64,000 nt of DNA from assembly GCA_910586895.1 (NCBI GenBank), contig CAJUIW010000003.1, positions 177,459-241,458 of the forward strand. The letters run 5' to 3'. This stretch comes from an uncultured Muribaculaceae bacterium. Its GTDB lineage: Bacteria; Bacteroidota; Bacteroidia; Bacteroidales; Muribaculaceae. A program made the position numbers and the translations under genes. Below, piece after piece: positions 35,237 to 43,323 of this stretch; position 1 is the stretch's first letter; every line of letters begins with the position of its first letter. Under the pieces are notes generated by a model that was given only the letters and a program-made list of their open reading frames with translations, ran no database searches and was not told the DNA's origin.

Positions 35237-36241
35237 TCATGACATTCTGCGCGACAGCGGGCGCTCCACACAGTCGGTCAGCAGCCATGCGAGCAGGATG
35301 GAAATCCCCATCGTTCCTGCAAGTATATATTTTCCGGGGCACTCTATTGCAAGCGATGCCATTGCCTCGCGCCACGCATCTATCACAAGCAGATGCGCCA
35401 TATAAAATGCAAAACTGAGCCGTCCGAGCCACAACAGAATGCGGCTATGCAACAGTCGCGTAACGAAACTGCGCGAACTGTCGGTAGCGGTCATGACAAC
35501 AAGCAGCAACATCACAGACGGCCACCACAGAGATGCAAGGCCGTAACGGGAGGGCACAAAGTTCCATACCCATATAGTAACGGCGACAAATGATAATGCA
35601 ATGAACTGCGCCGCAGCCGACATCACGGCTTTACCGGCAAGACGGGCGGTAATACCCTCACGGATACGCATCCACACATGCCACAGCACAATACCCAACA
35701 TGAAATCCACTACCCTGAAAAGTGGAGAAATATAGATCAGAGCATCAGTAAATCCGTCAGGCACAAATTGTATCACGATGAAATACACCGCAAGCACCGC
35801 ACCGGCCGACCTCACCATACGTCCCCTACGGTTCATCAGCCTGACAAGAGCGGGAAATACCGCATAGAAGAACATCATGTCGGCAAGAAACCATGACACC
35901 TGATTGCCTGAGAAATAAAAGGATCGCAATGGCACCCAGCTCTGTATAAGCAGCGTATCACAAGCTATTGCAATTCCACTTCCGGCGTCAGAGCCATATA
36001 GCAGTAGTGCAGCCACAAGGCATAGCAAATGCACCGGCCACACTTTGACAAGCCGGCGCTTCATAAAGGGGATGAACCGCAATTCGGAAACGCGCGTTCC
36101 GTAACCGGCACACATCACAAATCCGCTAAGTACAAAGAAGAAACTCACACCACAATCACCACCGGCCGGAAACAATGACAGATGATGCAGAAATATCATC
36201 AGCACAAATATACCGCGGAGTGATTGAATGGACTGAATCAT
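35237..36241 (-). CDS. Membrane acyltransferase (acyltransferase family 3, OafA/WecH type)
   Basis: 334 residues, about ten hydrophobic spans. The N-terminus (SIQSLRGIFVLMIFLHHLSLF, with the His-containing first span) and VSFFFVLSGFVMCAGYG are the signature of membrane acyltransferases that put acetyl or other acyl groups on surface carbohydrates. The usual active His appears in span 1. It starts 19 bases after the E1-like gene and so looks like the last gene of the suf operon, although it has no link to iron-sulphur assembly. The acceptor is unknown. Confidence 0.85.
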   Translation of the reverse strand: MIQSIQSLRGIFVLMIFLHHLSLFPAGGDCGVSFFFVLSGFVMCAGYGTRVSELRFIPFMKRRLVKVWPVHLLCLVAALLLYGSDAGSGIAIACDTLLIQSWVPLRSFYFSGNQVSWFLADMMFFYAVFPALVRLMNRRGRMVRSAGAVLAVYFIVIQFVPDGFTDALIYISPLFRVVDFMLGIVLWHVWMRIREGITARLAGKAVMSAAAQFIALSFVAVTIWVWNFVPSRYGLASLWWPSVMLLLVVMTATDSSRSFVTRLLHSRILLWLGRLSFAFYMAHLLVIDAWREAMASLAIECPGKYILAGTMGISILLAWLLTDCVERPLSRRMS

Positions 36242-36260
36242 TCTTTTGATACGCGCAGGA

Positions 36261-36980
36261 TTATTGGCCGGAAAGATTTATTTCATCAAACCGCATTGTC
36301 AGTATATCGAACCGCAGCATCCGGTCGGTCAGCAAGCTGCCTATTCCCGCAAGATACTTTATCGCTTCGGAGGCCTGTATGCACCCCAGAATACCTGGCA
36401 CGGTGCCAAGTGGACCGGCTACATCTTCCTTTGCCACTGCTTCAGGGCCTTCCGGAAAAAGAGAAGAGAATGAAGCCGTTCCGGGAAGCACTGTCATACA
36501 CTGCCCCTCGTATCTCCATATAGCGCCATGATTGTATGGCTTTCCGGCTTTTACGCACGCACGATCGATGAAAAACTTCGCATCAAGACTATCCGTAGCG
36601 TCAATCACAAAATCATAGCTATCGATAACATGGTCAATATTGTCAGGCGTAATCATCTCACTGATAGCCTCGACCGCAACGTTCGGATTAATAGCCGTCA
36701 TAGACTCCGATGCGGATTCAACTTTCAGACGCCCGACATCGGCCGTGGAATGTGCCACCTGCCGCTGAAGATTACTTACATCCACACGGTCAGCATCAGC
36801 GATACCGATCCGCCCCACACCTGCAGCGGCAAGATACAAGGCTATAGGTGAACCGAGTCCACCTGCACCGATGATAAGCACGCTTCCGTTTTTCAACCTC
36901 AACTGCCCCTCTTCGCCCAACTCAGGCAGCAACAGATGGCGGCGGTAGCGGGCGCGTTCAGAGTCATCGAGCAGCTTCAT
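36261..36980 (-). CDS. E1-like adenylyltransferase of MoeB/ThiF/HesA type, without zinc-site cysteines
   Basis: 239 residues. The nucleotide-binding motif GAGGLGSPIALYLAAAGVG, the Arg finger motif SNLQRQ and the DATDSLDAKFFIDRACV block place it in the MoeB/ThiF family, which adenylates the C-terminal glycine of sulphur-carrier proteins. The family's first zinc CxxC (near residue 170) is SFSSLFP here, and the protein ends at FDEINLSGQ, before the second CxxC. No MoaD or ThiS carrier gene is visible in the window. Its start overlaps the sufS stop by one base (TAATG), so it is made together with the cysteine desulphurase. Confidence 0.85.
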   Translation of the reverse strand: MKLLDDSERARYRRHLLLPELGEEGQLRLKNGSVLIIGAGGLGSPIALYLAAAGVGRIGIADADRVDVSNLQRQVAHSTADVGRLKVESASESMTAINPNVAVEAISEMITPDNIDHVIDSYDFVIDATDSLDAKFFIDRACVKAGKPYNHGAIWRYEGQCMTVLPGTASFSSLFPEGPEAVAKEDVAGPLGTVPGILGCIQASEAIKYLAGIGSLLTDRMLRFDILTMRFDEINLSGQ

Positions 36981-38218
36981 TATCCGAGCATTGCCGCCAC
37001 ACGCTTGAGTGCGGCGATGAATGTATCACACTCCTCAACCGAATTGTACATAGCCATTGAAGCCCTTACCGTACCCTCCACTCCGAGAGCATGCATCAGG
37101 GGCTGGGCGCAATGATGACCGGTGCGCACGGCTATGCCGAGTTTGTCAAGCAAAAGCCCTATGTCATAGTGATGCTCATTCCCGATAAGGAAGGATATGA
37201 CGGCAGCCTTTCCGGGAGCAGTGCCGAAGATACGCATACCCGGCACTTCGTCAATCATCCGGCGGGTGGTGTATTCGAGAAGTTGCTGTTCATGGGCCGC
37301 AATCCGGCCAAGACCGATACGGGATATATAGTGAAGCGCCGTATCCAATGCAGCGATGCCTACATAGTCGGGCGTACCTGCCTCAAACTTGAACGGCAGC
37401 TCGGCATAAGTGGTGTGTTCGAAAGTGACATGACTTATCATCTCTCCGCCACCCTGATAAGGGGGCATACGTTCGAGCAGCTCCTCACGTCCATACAGGA
37501 CCCCGATACCGGTAGGCCCATACATCTTGTGCGACGAGAAGGTGTAGAAGTCAGCCCCAAGCGCCTGCATATCGAGCGACATGTGGGCCACAGCCTGCGC
37601 TCCGTCAATCAATGCCACAGCACCATGTCGGTGGGCTTCAGCCACTATTTCAGCTGCCGGATTGACCGTACCGAGCACATTTGACACGTGAGTCACGGAC
37701 ACCATACGCGTACGTTCCGTAAAGAGCCCTCGGTAAGCATCCATATCCAGACTGCCGTCAGCACGCATCGGTATCACCTTGATGACGATTCCTTTGCGCT
37801 GACGCAGCAGTTGCCACGGCACGATATTGGCATGATGCTCCATGACACTGAGAATCACCTCATCGCCCTCCTCAAGCAGACTTCCGTAACTGGAAGCCAC
37901 AAGATTGATGGACTCGGTGGTACCTCGGGTGAATATTATCTCCTTGTAGGAACGTGCACCGATATACTCCGCCACATGACGGCGCGTGCGCTCCATCATA
38001 TCAGTGGCTTCCTGCGACAGCGTGTGCACTCCGCGGTGCACATTGGCCTTATGGGCATAGTACATGTCAGTGACCGCGTCAACTACCTGACGTGGAGTCT
38101 GGGTTGAGGCGGTGTTGTCGAAGTACACCAACTCCTTGCCATGGATTTTACGCTGCAGTATCGGAAAATCCCGGCGAAGCTCACCTAACGGATATATATC
38201 GGTTGATTTCTGGGTCAT
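36980..38218 (-). CDS. sufS: Cysteine desulphurase SufS
   Basis: 412 residues, PLP enzyme that takes sulphur from cysteine for Fe-S cluster assembly. The PLP lysine motif (FSSHKMYGPTGIGVLYG) and the group II active-site Cys (RTGHHCAQPLM) are present, as is YFDNTASTQTPRQV at the N-terminus. Its start overlaps the sufD stop by 4 bases, and its stop overlaps the E1-like gene. No SufE or SufU partner gene is seen in this operon, so a sulphur-accepting partner must be encoded elsewhere if one is used. Confidence 0.96.
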   Translation of the reverse strand: MTQKSTDIYPLGELRRDFPILQRKIHGKELVYFDNTASTQTPRQVVDAVTDMYYAHKANVHRGVHTLSQEATDMMERTRRHVAEYIGARSYKEIIFTRGTTESINLVASSYGSLLEEGDEVILSVMEHHANIVPWQLLRQRKGIVIKVIPMRADGSLDMDAYRGLFTERTRMVSVTHVSNVLGTVNPAAEIVAEAHRHGAVALIDGAQAVAHMSLDMQALGADFYTFSSHKMYGPTGIGVLYGREELLERMPPYQGGGEMISHVTFEHTTYAELPFKFEAGTPDYVGIAALDTALHYISRIGLGRIAAHEQQLLEYTTRRMIDEVPGMRIFGTAPGKAAVISFLIGNEHHYDIGLLLDKLGIAVRTGHHCAQPLMHALGVEGTVRASMAMYNSVEECDTFIAALKRVAAMLG

Positions 38219-39558
38219 GATTCACAATTTCTGGTTGCGGCACAGTCGCCGCAAAAAAGTTCCTGTCCTACGAAACGCTTCTCTACAAGCAGACGCAGAC
38301 GATCGCGCAGCGACGATATGCGCACCGTGTCAAGCACATCGGCCATGAATGCCTGCATAAGCATGGTGCGGGCCTCCGCTTCAGGAATACCGCGTGAACG
38401 CATGTAGAAGAGGGCCGAAGCATCAAGCTGTCCGGTGGTGGCGCCATGACTGCACTTCACCTCATCGCAGTATATCTCAAGCTGCGGTTCGGTGTGCATT
38501 CTTGCATCGGTTGACGCGAGGAGATTCTTGTTGCTCTGGTAAGCCTCGGTAAAATCAGCTTTAGGAGCTACCATTATAGTGCCGTCAAACACACCCTTCG
38601 AACGGTCGTCAAGCACATACTTGAACAGCTGTGAGCTGTGGCAATGCGATGCGAGGTGATTGACACGCGTACGGTTCTCCACCTGCTCCTCACCTCCCGC
38701 TATCACCATGCCGGTCAGCACAGTTTCGCAATGTGAGTGGTCAACATCTATATGATAGGAATTGGATGTATTTCCGGCTATGAGCGTCATGCCGTTGACA
38801 AGCAGGTTAGAACCCTCGCCCTGACGTGCATACAGCGAGCTGCACCGTGATGTCACGGCCGATGATTCCTCGATATTGTAATAATCAAACTTAGCACCGC
38901 GGTCGAGAACTATCTCCACCACTTCCGACGACAGGCATCCGGCGCTGTCAGGGCGCGAATGGTCGCACACCAGGAGCGATGCCTCAGAATCGGCCTCGGC
39001 CACAATCAGCACACGGCGCATTCCGGCAAGGGGCACCGGAGAACTGAAAATATTGACCAGCTGCAGCGGTTTCTCCATGTGCACTCCGCGGCCTATATGG
39101 ATAAACACGCCATCCTGAGCCAACAGGGTGTTCAGAGCCACGGCTCTATCTGTAAGCGGTGCAAGCGAGCCATAGTGTGCATTGACTATCTCAGGATACT
39201 TCTCTGCGGCCTCACGCAGCGAACAGAATGTCACCCCCTCGGGCAGACGTTCGGCAAGACGTGATGAAGCATGAAAGGCATCATTGACCACAACTCCGAG
39301 CAGCGTGCTCAGATTAGGCACTCCACAATGGAATGCGGCAGCAACATCAGCCGGAATATCCACACGCATCAGATTCACACCGTAGTCCGGTGCAAACATC
39401 ATCAGGCGCTTATCCGCCTTAACGCCGGCAGCCGCATCAAGCTCCTCAAGAGCTGCCTGACGCTTGCTGTTGAGCGCTCCGGTCGAATGGGCATCTACCT
39501 GTGCCGCATTCTGGCGGTAGAGATCCAAATATTGATCAAGCGGGTTCATTTGAGCCAT
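38215..39558 (-). CDS. sufD: Fe-S cluster assembly protein SufD
   Basis: 447 residues. Scaffold partner of SufB and SufC. The C-terminal half contains the SufBD core (KCSHGATTGQLDASALFYMRSRGI), including the conserved CSHGATxG motif; the N-terminal half is divergent, as is usual. The first codons overlap the end of sufC by 23 bases; starting at the second Met (residue 4) would still leave an overlap. The overlaps imply coupled translation in the order B-C-D-S. Confidence 0.94.
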   Translation of the reverse strand: MAQMNPLDQYLDLYRQNAAQVDAHSTGALNSKRQAALEELDAAAGVKADKRLMMFAPDYGVNLMRVDIPADVAAAFHCGVPNLSTLLGVVVNDAFHASSRLAERLPEGVTFCSLREAAEKYPEIVNAHYGSLAPLTDRAVALNTLLAQDGVFIHIGRGVHMEKPLQLVNIFSSPVPLAGMRRVLIVAEADSEASLLVCDHSRPDSAGCLSSEVVEIVLDRGAKFDYYNIEESSAVTSRCSSLYARQGEGSNLLVNGMTLIAGNTSNSYHIDVDHSHCETVLTGMVIAGGEEQVENRTRVNHLASHCHSSQLFKYVLDDRSKGVFDGTIMVAPKADFTEAYQSNKNLLASTDARMHTEPQLEIYCDEVKCSHGATTGQLDASALFYMRSRGIPEAEARTMLMQAFMADVLDTVRISSLRDRLRLLVEKRFVGQELFCGDCAATRNCES

Positions 39559-40315
39559 CTACTTCGTTTTTAATCCAGTCATAACCACGTTCTTCCAGTT
39601 CGAGTGCCAGTTCAGGGCCGCCCGTGCGTACTATACGTCCCTTGTAAAGCACATGCACAAAATCGGGGCGGATATAGTCAAGCAGGCGCTGATAGTGGGT
39701 GATGACTATAGTGGCATTGCGGTCAGTCTTGAGCTTATTGACACCTCCGGCCACGATACGCAGCGCGTCAATGTCAAGTCCGGAATCGGTTTCATCAAGG
39801 ATGGCCACCTTCGGTTCAAGAACCGCCATCTGGAATATTTCGTTGCGCTTCTTCTCTCCACCGGAGAATCCTTCGTTGACAGAGCGCGACGCGAGTTTGT
39901 TGTCAAGCTCCACAATAGCCCGTTTCTGGCGCATGAGCTTCAGGAAGTCAGTGGCGCTCATAGGCTCCTCGCCTAAATACTTGCGTTTTGCATTTACAGC
40001 GGCGCGCATGAAGTTGACCATTGACACTCCGGGAATCTCAACCGGATACTGGAATGAAAGGAACAGCCCCTCGTGGCTACGGTCCTCAGGAAGCATGCCG
40101 AGCAGTTCCTGCCCGTCGAGTTTGGCGGAGCCTTCCGTAACATTATAGGCGGGATTTCCGGCAAGCACGCCGCTCAGTGTGCTTTTACCTGATCCGTTAG
40201 GTCCCATTATGGCATGCACCTCTCCGGGGCGCACTGTCAGATTGATTCCCTTCAGTATCTCCTTGCCATTGATTCCGGCATGGAGGTCATTCACTTCGAG
40301 TAATATATCGTTCAT
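39536..40315 (-). CDS. sufC: Fe-S cluster assembly ATPase SufC
   Basis: 259 residues, ABC-type ATPase of the SufBCD scaffold. Walker A GPNGSGKST, signature FSGGEKKR, Walker B VAILDETDSGLD (note the DET of SufC where transporters have DEP) and the H-loop THYQRLL are all present. It lies 37 bases after sufB and overlaps sufD. Confidence 0.97.
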   Translation of the reverse strand: MNDILLEVNDLHAGINGKEILKGINLTVRPGEVHAIMGPNGSGKSTLSGVLAGNPAYNVTEGSAKLDGQELLGMLPEDRSHEGLFLSFQYPVEIPGVSMVNFMRAAVNAKRKYLGEEPMSATDFLKLMRQKRAIVELDNKLASRSVNEGFSGGEKKRNEIFQMAVLEPKVAILDETDSGLDIDALRIVAGGVNKLKTDRNATIVITHYQRLLDYIRPDFVHVLYKGRIVRTGGPELALELEERGYDWIKNEVDGSNEPA

Positions 40316-40352
40316 TGGTGTCTTTATTATCTTTTAGCGGGTGTTTAACAAC

Positions 40353-41846
40353 TCAACCGACAGAGCCCTCAAGGGTAATCTGCAGCAGTTTCTGTGCCTC
40401 CACGGCAAATTCCATGGGCAGCTTGTTCATTACTTCCTTGGCATATCCGTTGACAATCAGTCCTACGGCTTCTTCTGTAGGTATTCCGCGCTGATTGCAG
40501 TAGAATATCTGTTCTTCCGATATCTTGGATGTGGTGGCTTCATGCTCCACTACGGCTGTGTCATTCAGCACATCGATATACGGGAATGTGTGCGCTCCGC
40601 AGGTGGAGCTGAGCAGCAGGCTGTCGCACTGCGTATAGTTGCGGCATCCGTCGGCATCTGGAGCCACTTTTACCAACCCGCGGTAGGAGTTCTGGCTATG
40701 TCCGGCTGAGATACCTTTTGACACTATGGTGCTTCGGGTATTGCGGCCGAGGTGTATCATCTTGGTGCCGGTATCGGCCTGCTGATAATTATTGGTCACC
40801 GCCACTGAATAGAACTCGCCTACAGCACCCTCGCCGGCAAGGATACATCCTGGGTATTTCCATGTTATGGCCGAGCCGGTCTCAACCTGCGTCCATGACA
40901 GTTTTGAATAGTCGCCGCGACACAGTCCACGCTTGGTGACAAAATTGTAAACACCTCCGCGGCCTTCGGCATCACCGGCATACCAGTTCTGCACGGTGCT
41001 GTACTTCACTTCGGCACGATCCTCAACAACAATCTCCACGATAGCTGCATGGAGCTGATTTTCATCGCGCATCGGAGCGGTACATCCCTCAAGATAGCTT
41101 ACATAGGAATCATCATCGGCTACTATCAGAGTGCGTTCAAACTGTCCTGTACCTGCGGCGTTGATGCGGAAATAGGTGCTCAGTTCCATGGGGCAGCGTA
41201 CCCCTTTCGGGATATATACGAACGAACCGTCGGAAAATACCGCCGAGTTAAGTGCGGCATAGAAATTATCGGTATAAGGCACCACTTTGCCAAGATAGCG
41301 TCTTACCAGATCAGGATAATCCTTCACCGCTTCGGATATGGAGCAGAATATCACTCCGAGCTCGGCGAGCTTCTCACGGTGGGTGGTCTTCACGCTTACC
41401 GAGTCCATAACGGCATCAACGGCCATGCCGCTGAGCGCCTTCTGCTCCTCAAGTGGAATACCGAGCTTATTGAAGGTAGCTATCAGTTCCGGATCGACCT
41501 CATCCAGACTACCGGGACGCTCCTTCACTTTCGGAGCGGCATAGTAGCTTATGGCCTGGAAGTCAATATCAGGAATATCCAGATGCGCCCATGTCGGAGG
41601 CACCAGTTTCAGCCAGTGGCGATAGGCACGCAGACGGAATTCGAGCAGCCACTCGGGCTCCCCTTTCTTTTCCGATATGAATCGCACCACATCCTCGCTG
41701 AGTCCGTGAGGTATAATATCGGTGTCAATATCGGAGGTAAAGCCATACTTGTACTCTCCGGAGGTCACCCCGTCCAGAGCATCAGGCTTGACGTTATCTT
41801 TTTTATTTTTATTCTTATCTTTATCCATGTTCATCTTGTATAACAT
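40353..41846 (-). CDS. sufB: Fe-S cluster assembly protein SufB
   Basis: 497 residues. Main scaffold subunit, cytoplasmic. It has the TWKYPGCILAGEGAVGEFYSVA and MIHLGRNTRSTIVSKGIS cores and the C-terminal HEATTSKISEEQIFYCNQRGI block with the acceptor residues. A Lys/Asp/Asn-rich N-terminal 25 residues precede the conserved part. The start is supported by a one-base TGATG overlap with the cvpA stop, although internal Met5 and Met7 are alternatives. Confidence 0.96.
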   Translation of the reverse strand: MLYKMNMDKDKNKNKKDNVKPDALDGVTSGEYKYGFTSDIDTDIIPHGLSEDVVRFISEKKGEPEWLLEFRLRAYRHWLKLVPPTWAHLDIPDIDFQAISYYAAPKVKERPGSLDEVDPELIATFNKLGIPLEEQKALSGMAVDAVMDSVSVKTTHREKLAELGVIFCSISEAVKDYPDLVRRYLGKVVPYTDNFYAALNSAVFSDGSFVYIPKGVRCPMELSTYFRINAAGTGQFERTLIVADDDSYVSYLEGCTAPMRDENQLHAAIVEIVVEDRAEVKYSTVQNWYAGDAEGRGGVYNFVTKRGLCRGDYSKLSWTQVETGSAITWKYPGCILAGEGAVGEFYSVAVTNNYQQADTGTKMIHLGRNTRSTIVSKGISAGHSQNSYRGLVKVAPDADGCRNYTQCDSLLLSSTCGAHTFPYIDVLNDTAVVEHEATTSKISEEQIFYCNQRGIPTEEAVGLIVNGYAKEVMNKLPMEFAVEAQKLLQITLEGSVG

Positions 41847-42355
41847 CAGGCGGCCGCCAAAGTTGCATCACTGAGCGTGCCGAATAGCCACGGGGCAAAA
41901 GCGAGCCATGCATCCACCACGCCTTTTCCCTGCTGCGGTGTCCACATACCGGCATTGGGAGCCATGATATGAATCAGATTCAGCATAAGGCTAAGCACCA
42001 GATTCCACTTCACGCAGCAGAACAGTGCCCCAAGCATGCGGTCAAGGATACCGAGGCTCACGGCATGTATGGCGGCACGAAGCATACGCGCCACCACGAA
42101 CACTCCGAGCCATACTATCAGGAACAAGGCTCCGCGGCCGACAAGCGATGCGGCATACAGAGAAAATGCCGAACCCTCCTCGACGTCCATGACAGAAGCG
42201 GCTACAGCCGTGGCCTGTTCCCCGAATACACGGCAGGCAAGCAGGGCAAGCACTATTCCGCACAGCGACCCGAGCTCCTTAACAATGCCCCGGCGGAATC
42301 CTATAAGCAGCGAGGCCACGAATACCACCAGTATTATTATAATTAATGTGTTCAT
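41846..42355 (-). CDS. CvpA family membrane protein
   Basis: 169 residues with four hydrophobic spans (about 2-20, 28-46, 68-92, 105-128) and the family feature FRRGIVKELGSLCGIVLAL. CvpA proteins affect colicin V export in E. coli and envelope stress tolerance; the biochemical role is uncertain. It is the first gene of the suf operon and shares a one-base stop/start overlap with sufB. A TAATTTTG box ends 4 bases before its ATG. Confidence 0.85.
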   Translation of the reverse strand: MNTLIIIILVVFVASLLIGFRRGIVKELGSLCGIVLALLACRVFGEQATAVAASVMDVEEGSAFSLYAASLVGRGALFLIVWLGVFVVARMLRAAIHAVSLGILDRMLGALFCCVKWNLVLSLMLNLIHIMAPNAGMWTPQQGKGVVDAWLAFAPWLFGTLSDATLAAA

Positions 42356-42359
42356 GCCG

Positions 42360-42367
42360 CAAAATTA
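42360..42367 (-). promoter_or_regulatory. -7 box 4 bases before cvpA ATG (suf operon promoter candidate)
   Basis: TAATTTTG on the minus strand, then CGGC, then ATG. A weak TTTA lies about 22 bases upstream. If used, the suf operon mRNA would be leaderless. Confidence 0.5.
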
Positions 42368-42577
42368 ACAAAAAATATCCGAGCGCACATAAATTTTTTC
42401 CTCAGCCGTTTTTATCCGTCATCATAATCAGTTTTCGTAGGACCGGCGCACCTTCATCTGTCATTGTTCAACCATCGGTTAACAATTCTGTCGATAAAAT
42501 CAGTACGGTTTTGAGAAACTTTGGTAAATAAACGTTAAATAGACATCAAAATGATTCTCCATTCAAAAAAAACTGCA

Positions 42578-42585
42578 TATATTTG
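42578..42585 (+). promoter_or_regulatory. -7 box of the small RNA between cvpA and tsaC
   Basis: A perfect TATATTTG. The -33 partner is weak (ATTC at 42554-42557, 20-base spacer). Confidence 0.6.
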
Positions 42586-42588
42586 CAT

Positions 42589-42661
42589 GTGTGTTTTTCA
42601 TAGTATTAGATTAAGATAAAGGTTTAAAGGGAAAGAGATGTTGTGAAACATCTCTTTTTTT
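42589..42661 (+). ncRNA. Probable small RNA of about 70 nt (Bacteroidales promoter-to-terminator type)
   Basis: The stretch begins at a TATATTTG box and ends at a strong terminator, with no room for a gene. Its 5' part (GTGTTTTTCATAGTATTAGA) matches, as I remember it, a sequence that recurs behind TATATTTGCA in Bacteroides genomes; the layout also fits the Rfam Bacteroidales-1 description (promoter at one end, terminator at the other). The rest of the 346-base intergenic stretch 42356-42701 holds the cvpA and tsaC promoters; 42370-42570 is AT-rich and otherwise featureless to my eye. Confidence 0.6.
42633..42661 (+). terminator. Terminator of the small RNA
   Basis: A perfect 10-bp stem (42633-42642 with 42647-42656), loop GTGA and a T-run. 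It lies upstream of the tsaC promoter. Confidence 0.92.
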
Positions 42662-42662
42662 A

Positions 42663-42694
42663 TTTGCTAAAAGTCAGGATTAAAAGTATATTTG
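42663..42694 (+). promoter_or_regulatory. Promoter of tsaC, ending 7 bases before ATG
   Basis: TTTG (42663-42666), a 20-base spacer and TATATTTG (42687-42694): a perfect consensus pair. With the start at 42702 the mRNA would have almost no leader and no room for a ribosome binding site. Confidence 0.85.
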
Positions 42695-42701
42695 TAGTCA
42701 C

Positions 42702-43322
42702 ATGAAAACGCTACGCATATACCCCACATCAATCAACCGCCCGTTCATAGAGGAAGCGGCCGCCATACTGCGCGACGGAGGAATTATAATCTATCCTACC
42801 GATACGTTCTACGCTCTCGGATGCAGTGCCATAAGCAACAATGCCATAGAGAAATTATGCAAGATAAAGGGCATCAATCCTCAGAAAGAGACTCTGTCGG
42901 TGATCTGCTCAGGCATATCGCAGGCAAGCGAGTATGCGCGCATTGACAACCATGCGTTCAAGCTTATGCGCGACAACTTGCCCGGACCGTTCACGTTCAT
43001 CCTCCCCTCGGCCACCACTCTCCCCAAGGTATTCAAAGGTCGTCACAGCGTAGGAGTGCGCATCCCGGACAATCCAATAGCGGTAGCATTGGCCGAAGAA
43101 CTCGGCAATCCGCTCCTCAGCACATCGATAACCCTCGGAGCTGACTCAGGTATGGATGAAATAGAGCCTGAGAGCATTGAGATGGAATATGAAAGCAACC
43201 CTGAGATAGAACTGATGATCAACGGAGGCACCGGCGCTCTGACCGGCTCCACCGTAGTAGACCTGTCCGACAGCCGCAACCCTGAGATAATACGTCAGGG
43301 AGCAGGGTATCTTCAGGACTGA
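42702..43322 (+). CDS. tsaC: L-threonylcarbamoyladenylate synthase (Sua5/YrdC/TsaC family)
   Basis: 206 residues. It makes threonylcarbamoyl-AMP for the t6A37 modification of tRNAs. The family motifs are visible: IIYPTDTFYALGC, the basic KIKG segment, SVICSGISQAS, PGPFTFILP and VGVRIPDNPIAVALAEELGNPLLSTS. It lacks the C-terminal Sua5 domain, so it is the short form. Two different family members exist in many genomes, and I cannot tell whether this is the t6A enzyme or a YciO-like paralogue. First gene of a unit with the next ATPase gene (1 base gap) and menA. Confidence 0.88.
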   Translation: MKTLRIYPTSINRPFIEEAAAILRDGGIIIYPTDTFYALGCSAISNNAIEKLCKIKGINPQKETLSVICSGISQASEYARIDNHAFKLMRDNLPGPFTFILPSATTLPKVFKGRHSVGVRIPDNPIAVALAEELGNPLLSTSITLGADSGMDEIEPESIEMEYESNPEIELMINGGTGALTGSTVVDLSDSRNPEIIRQGAGYLQD

Positions 43323-43323
43323 C

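Noticed and set aside
41049..41843. 264-residue plus-strand frame opposite sufB
   Set aside because: Antisense to a strongly conserved gene with overlap-coupled starts; it is a codon-bias shadow.
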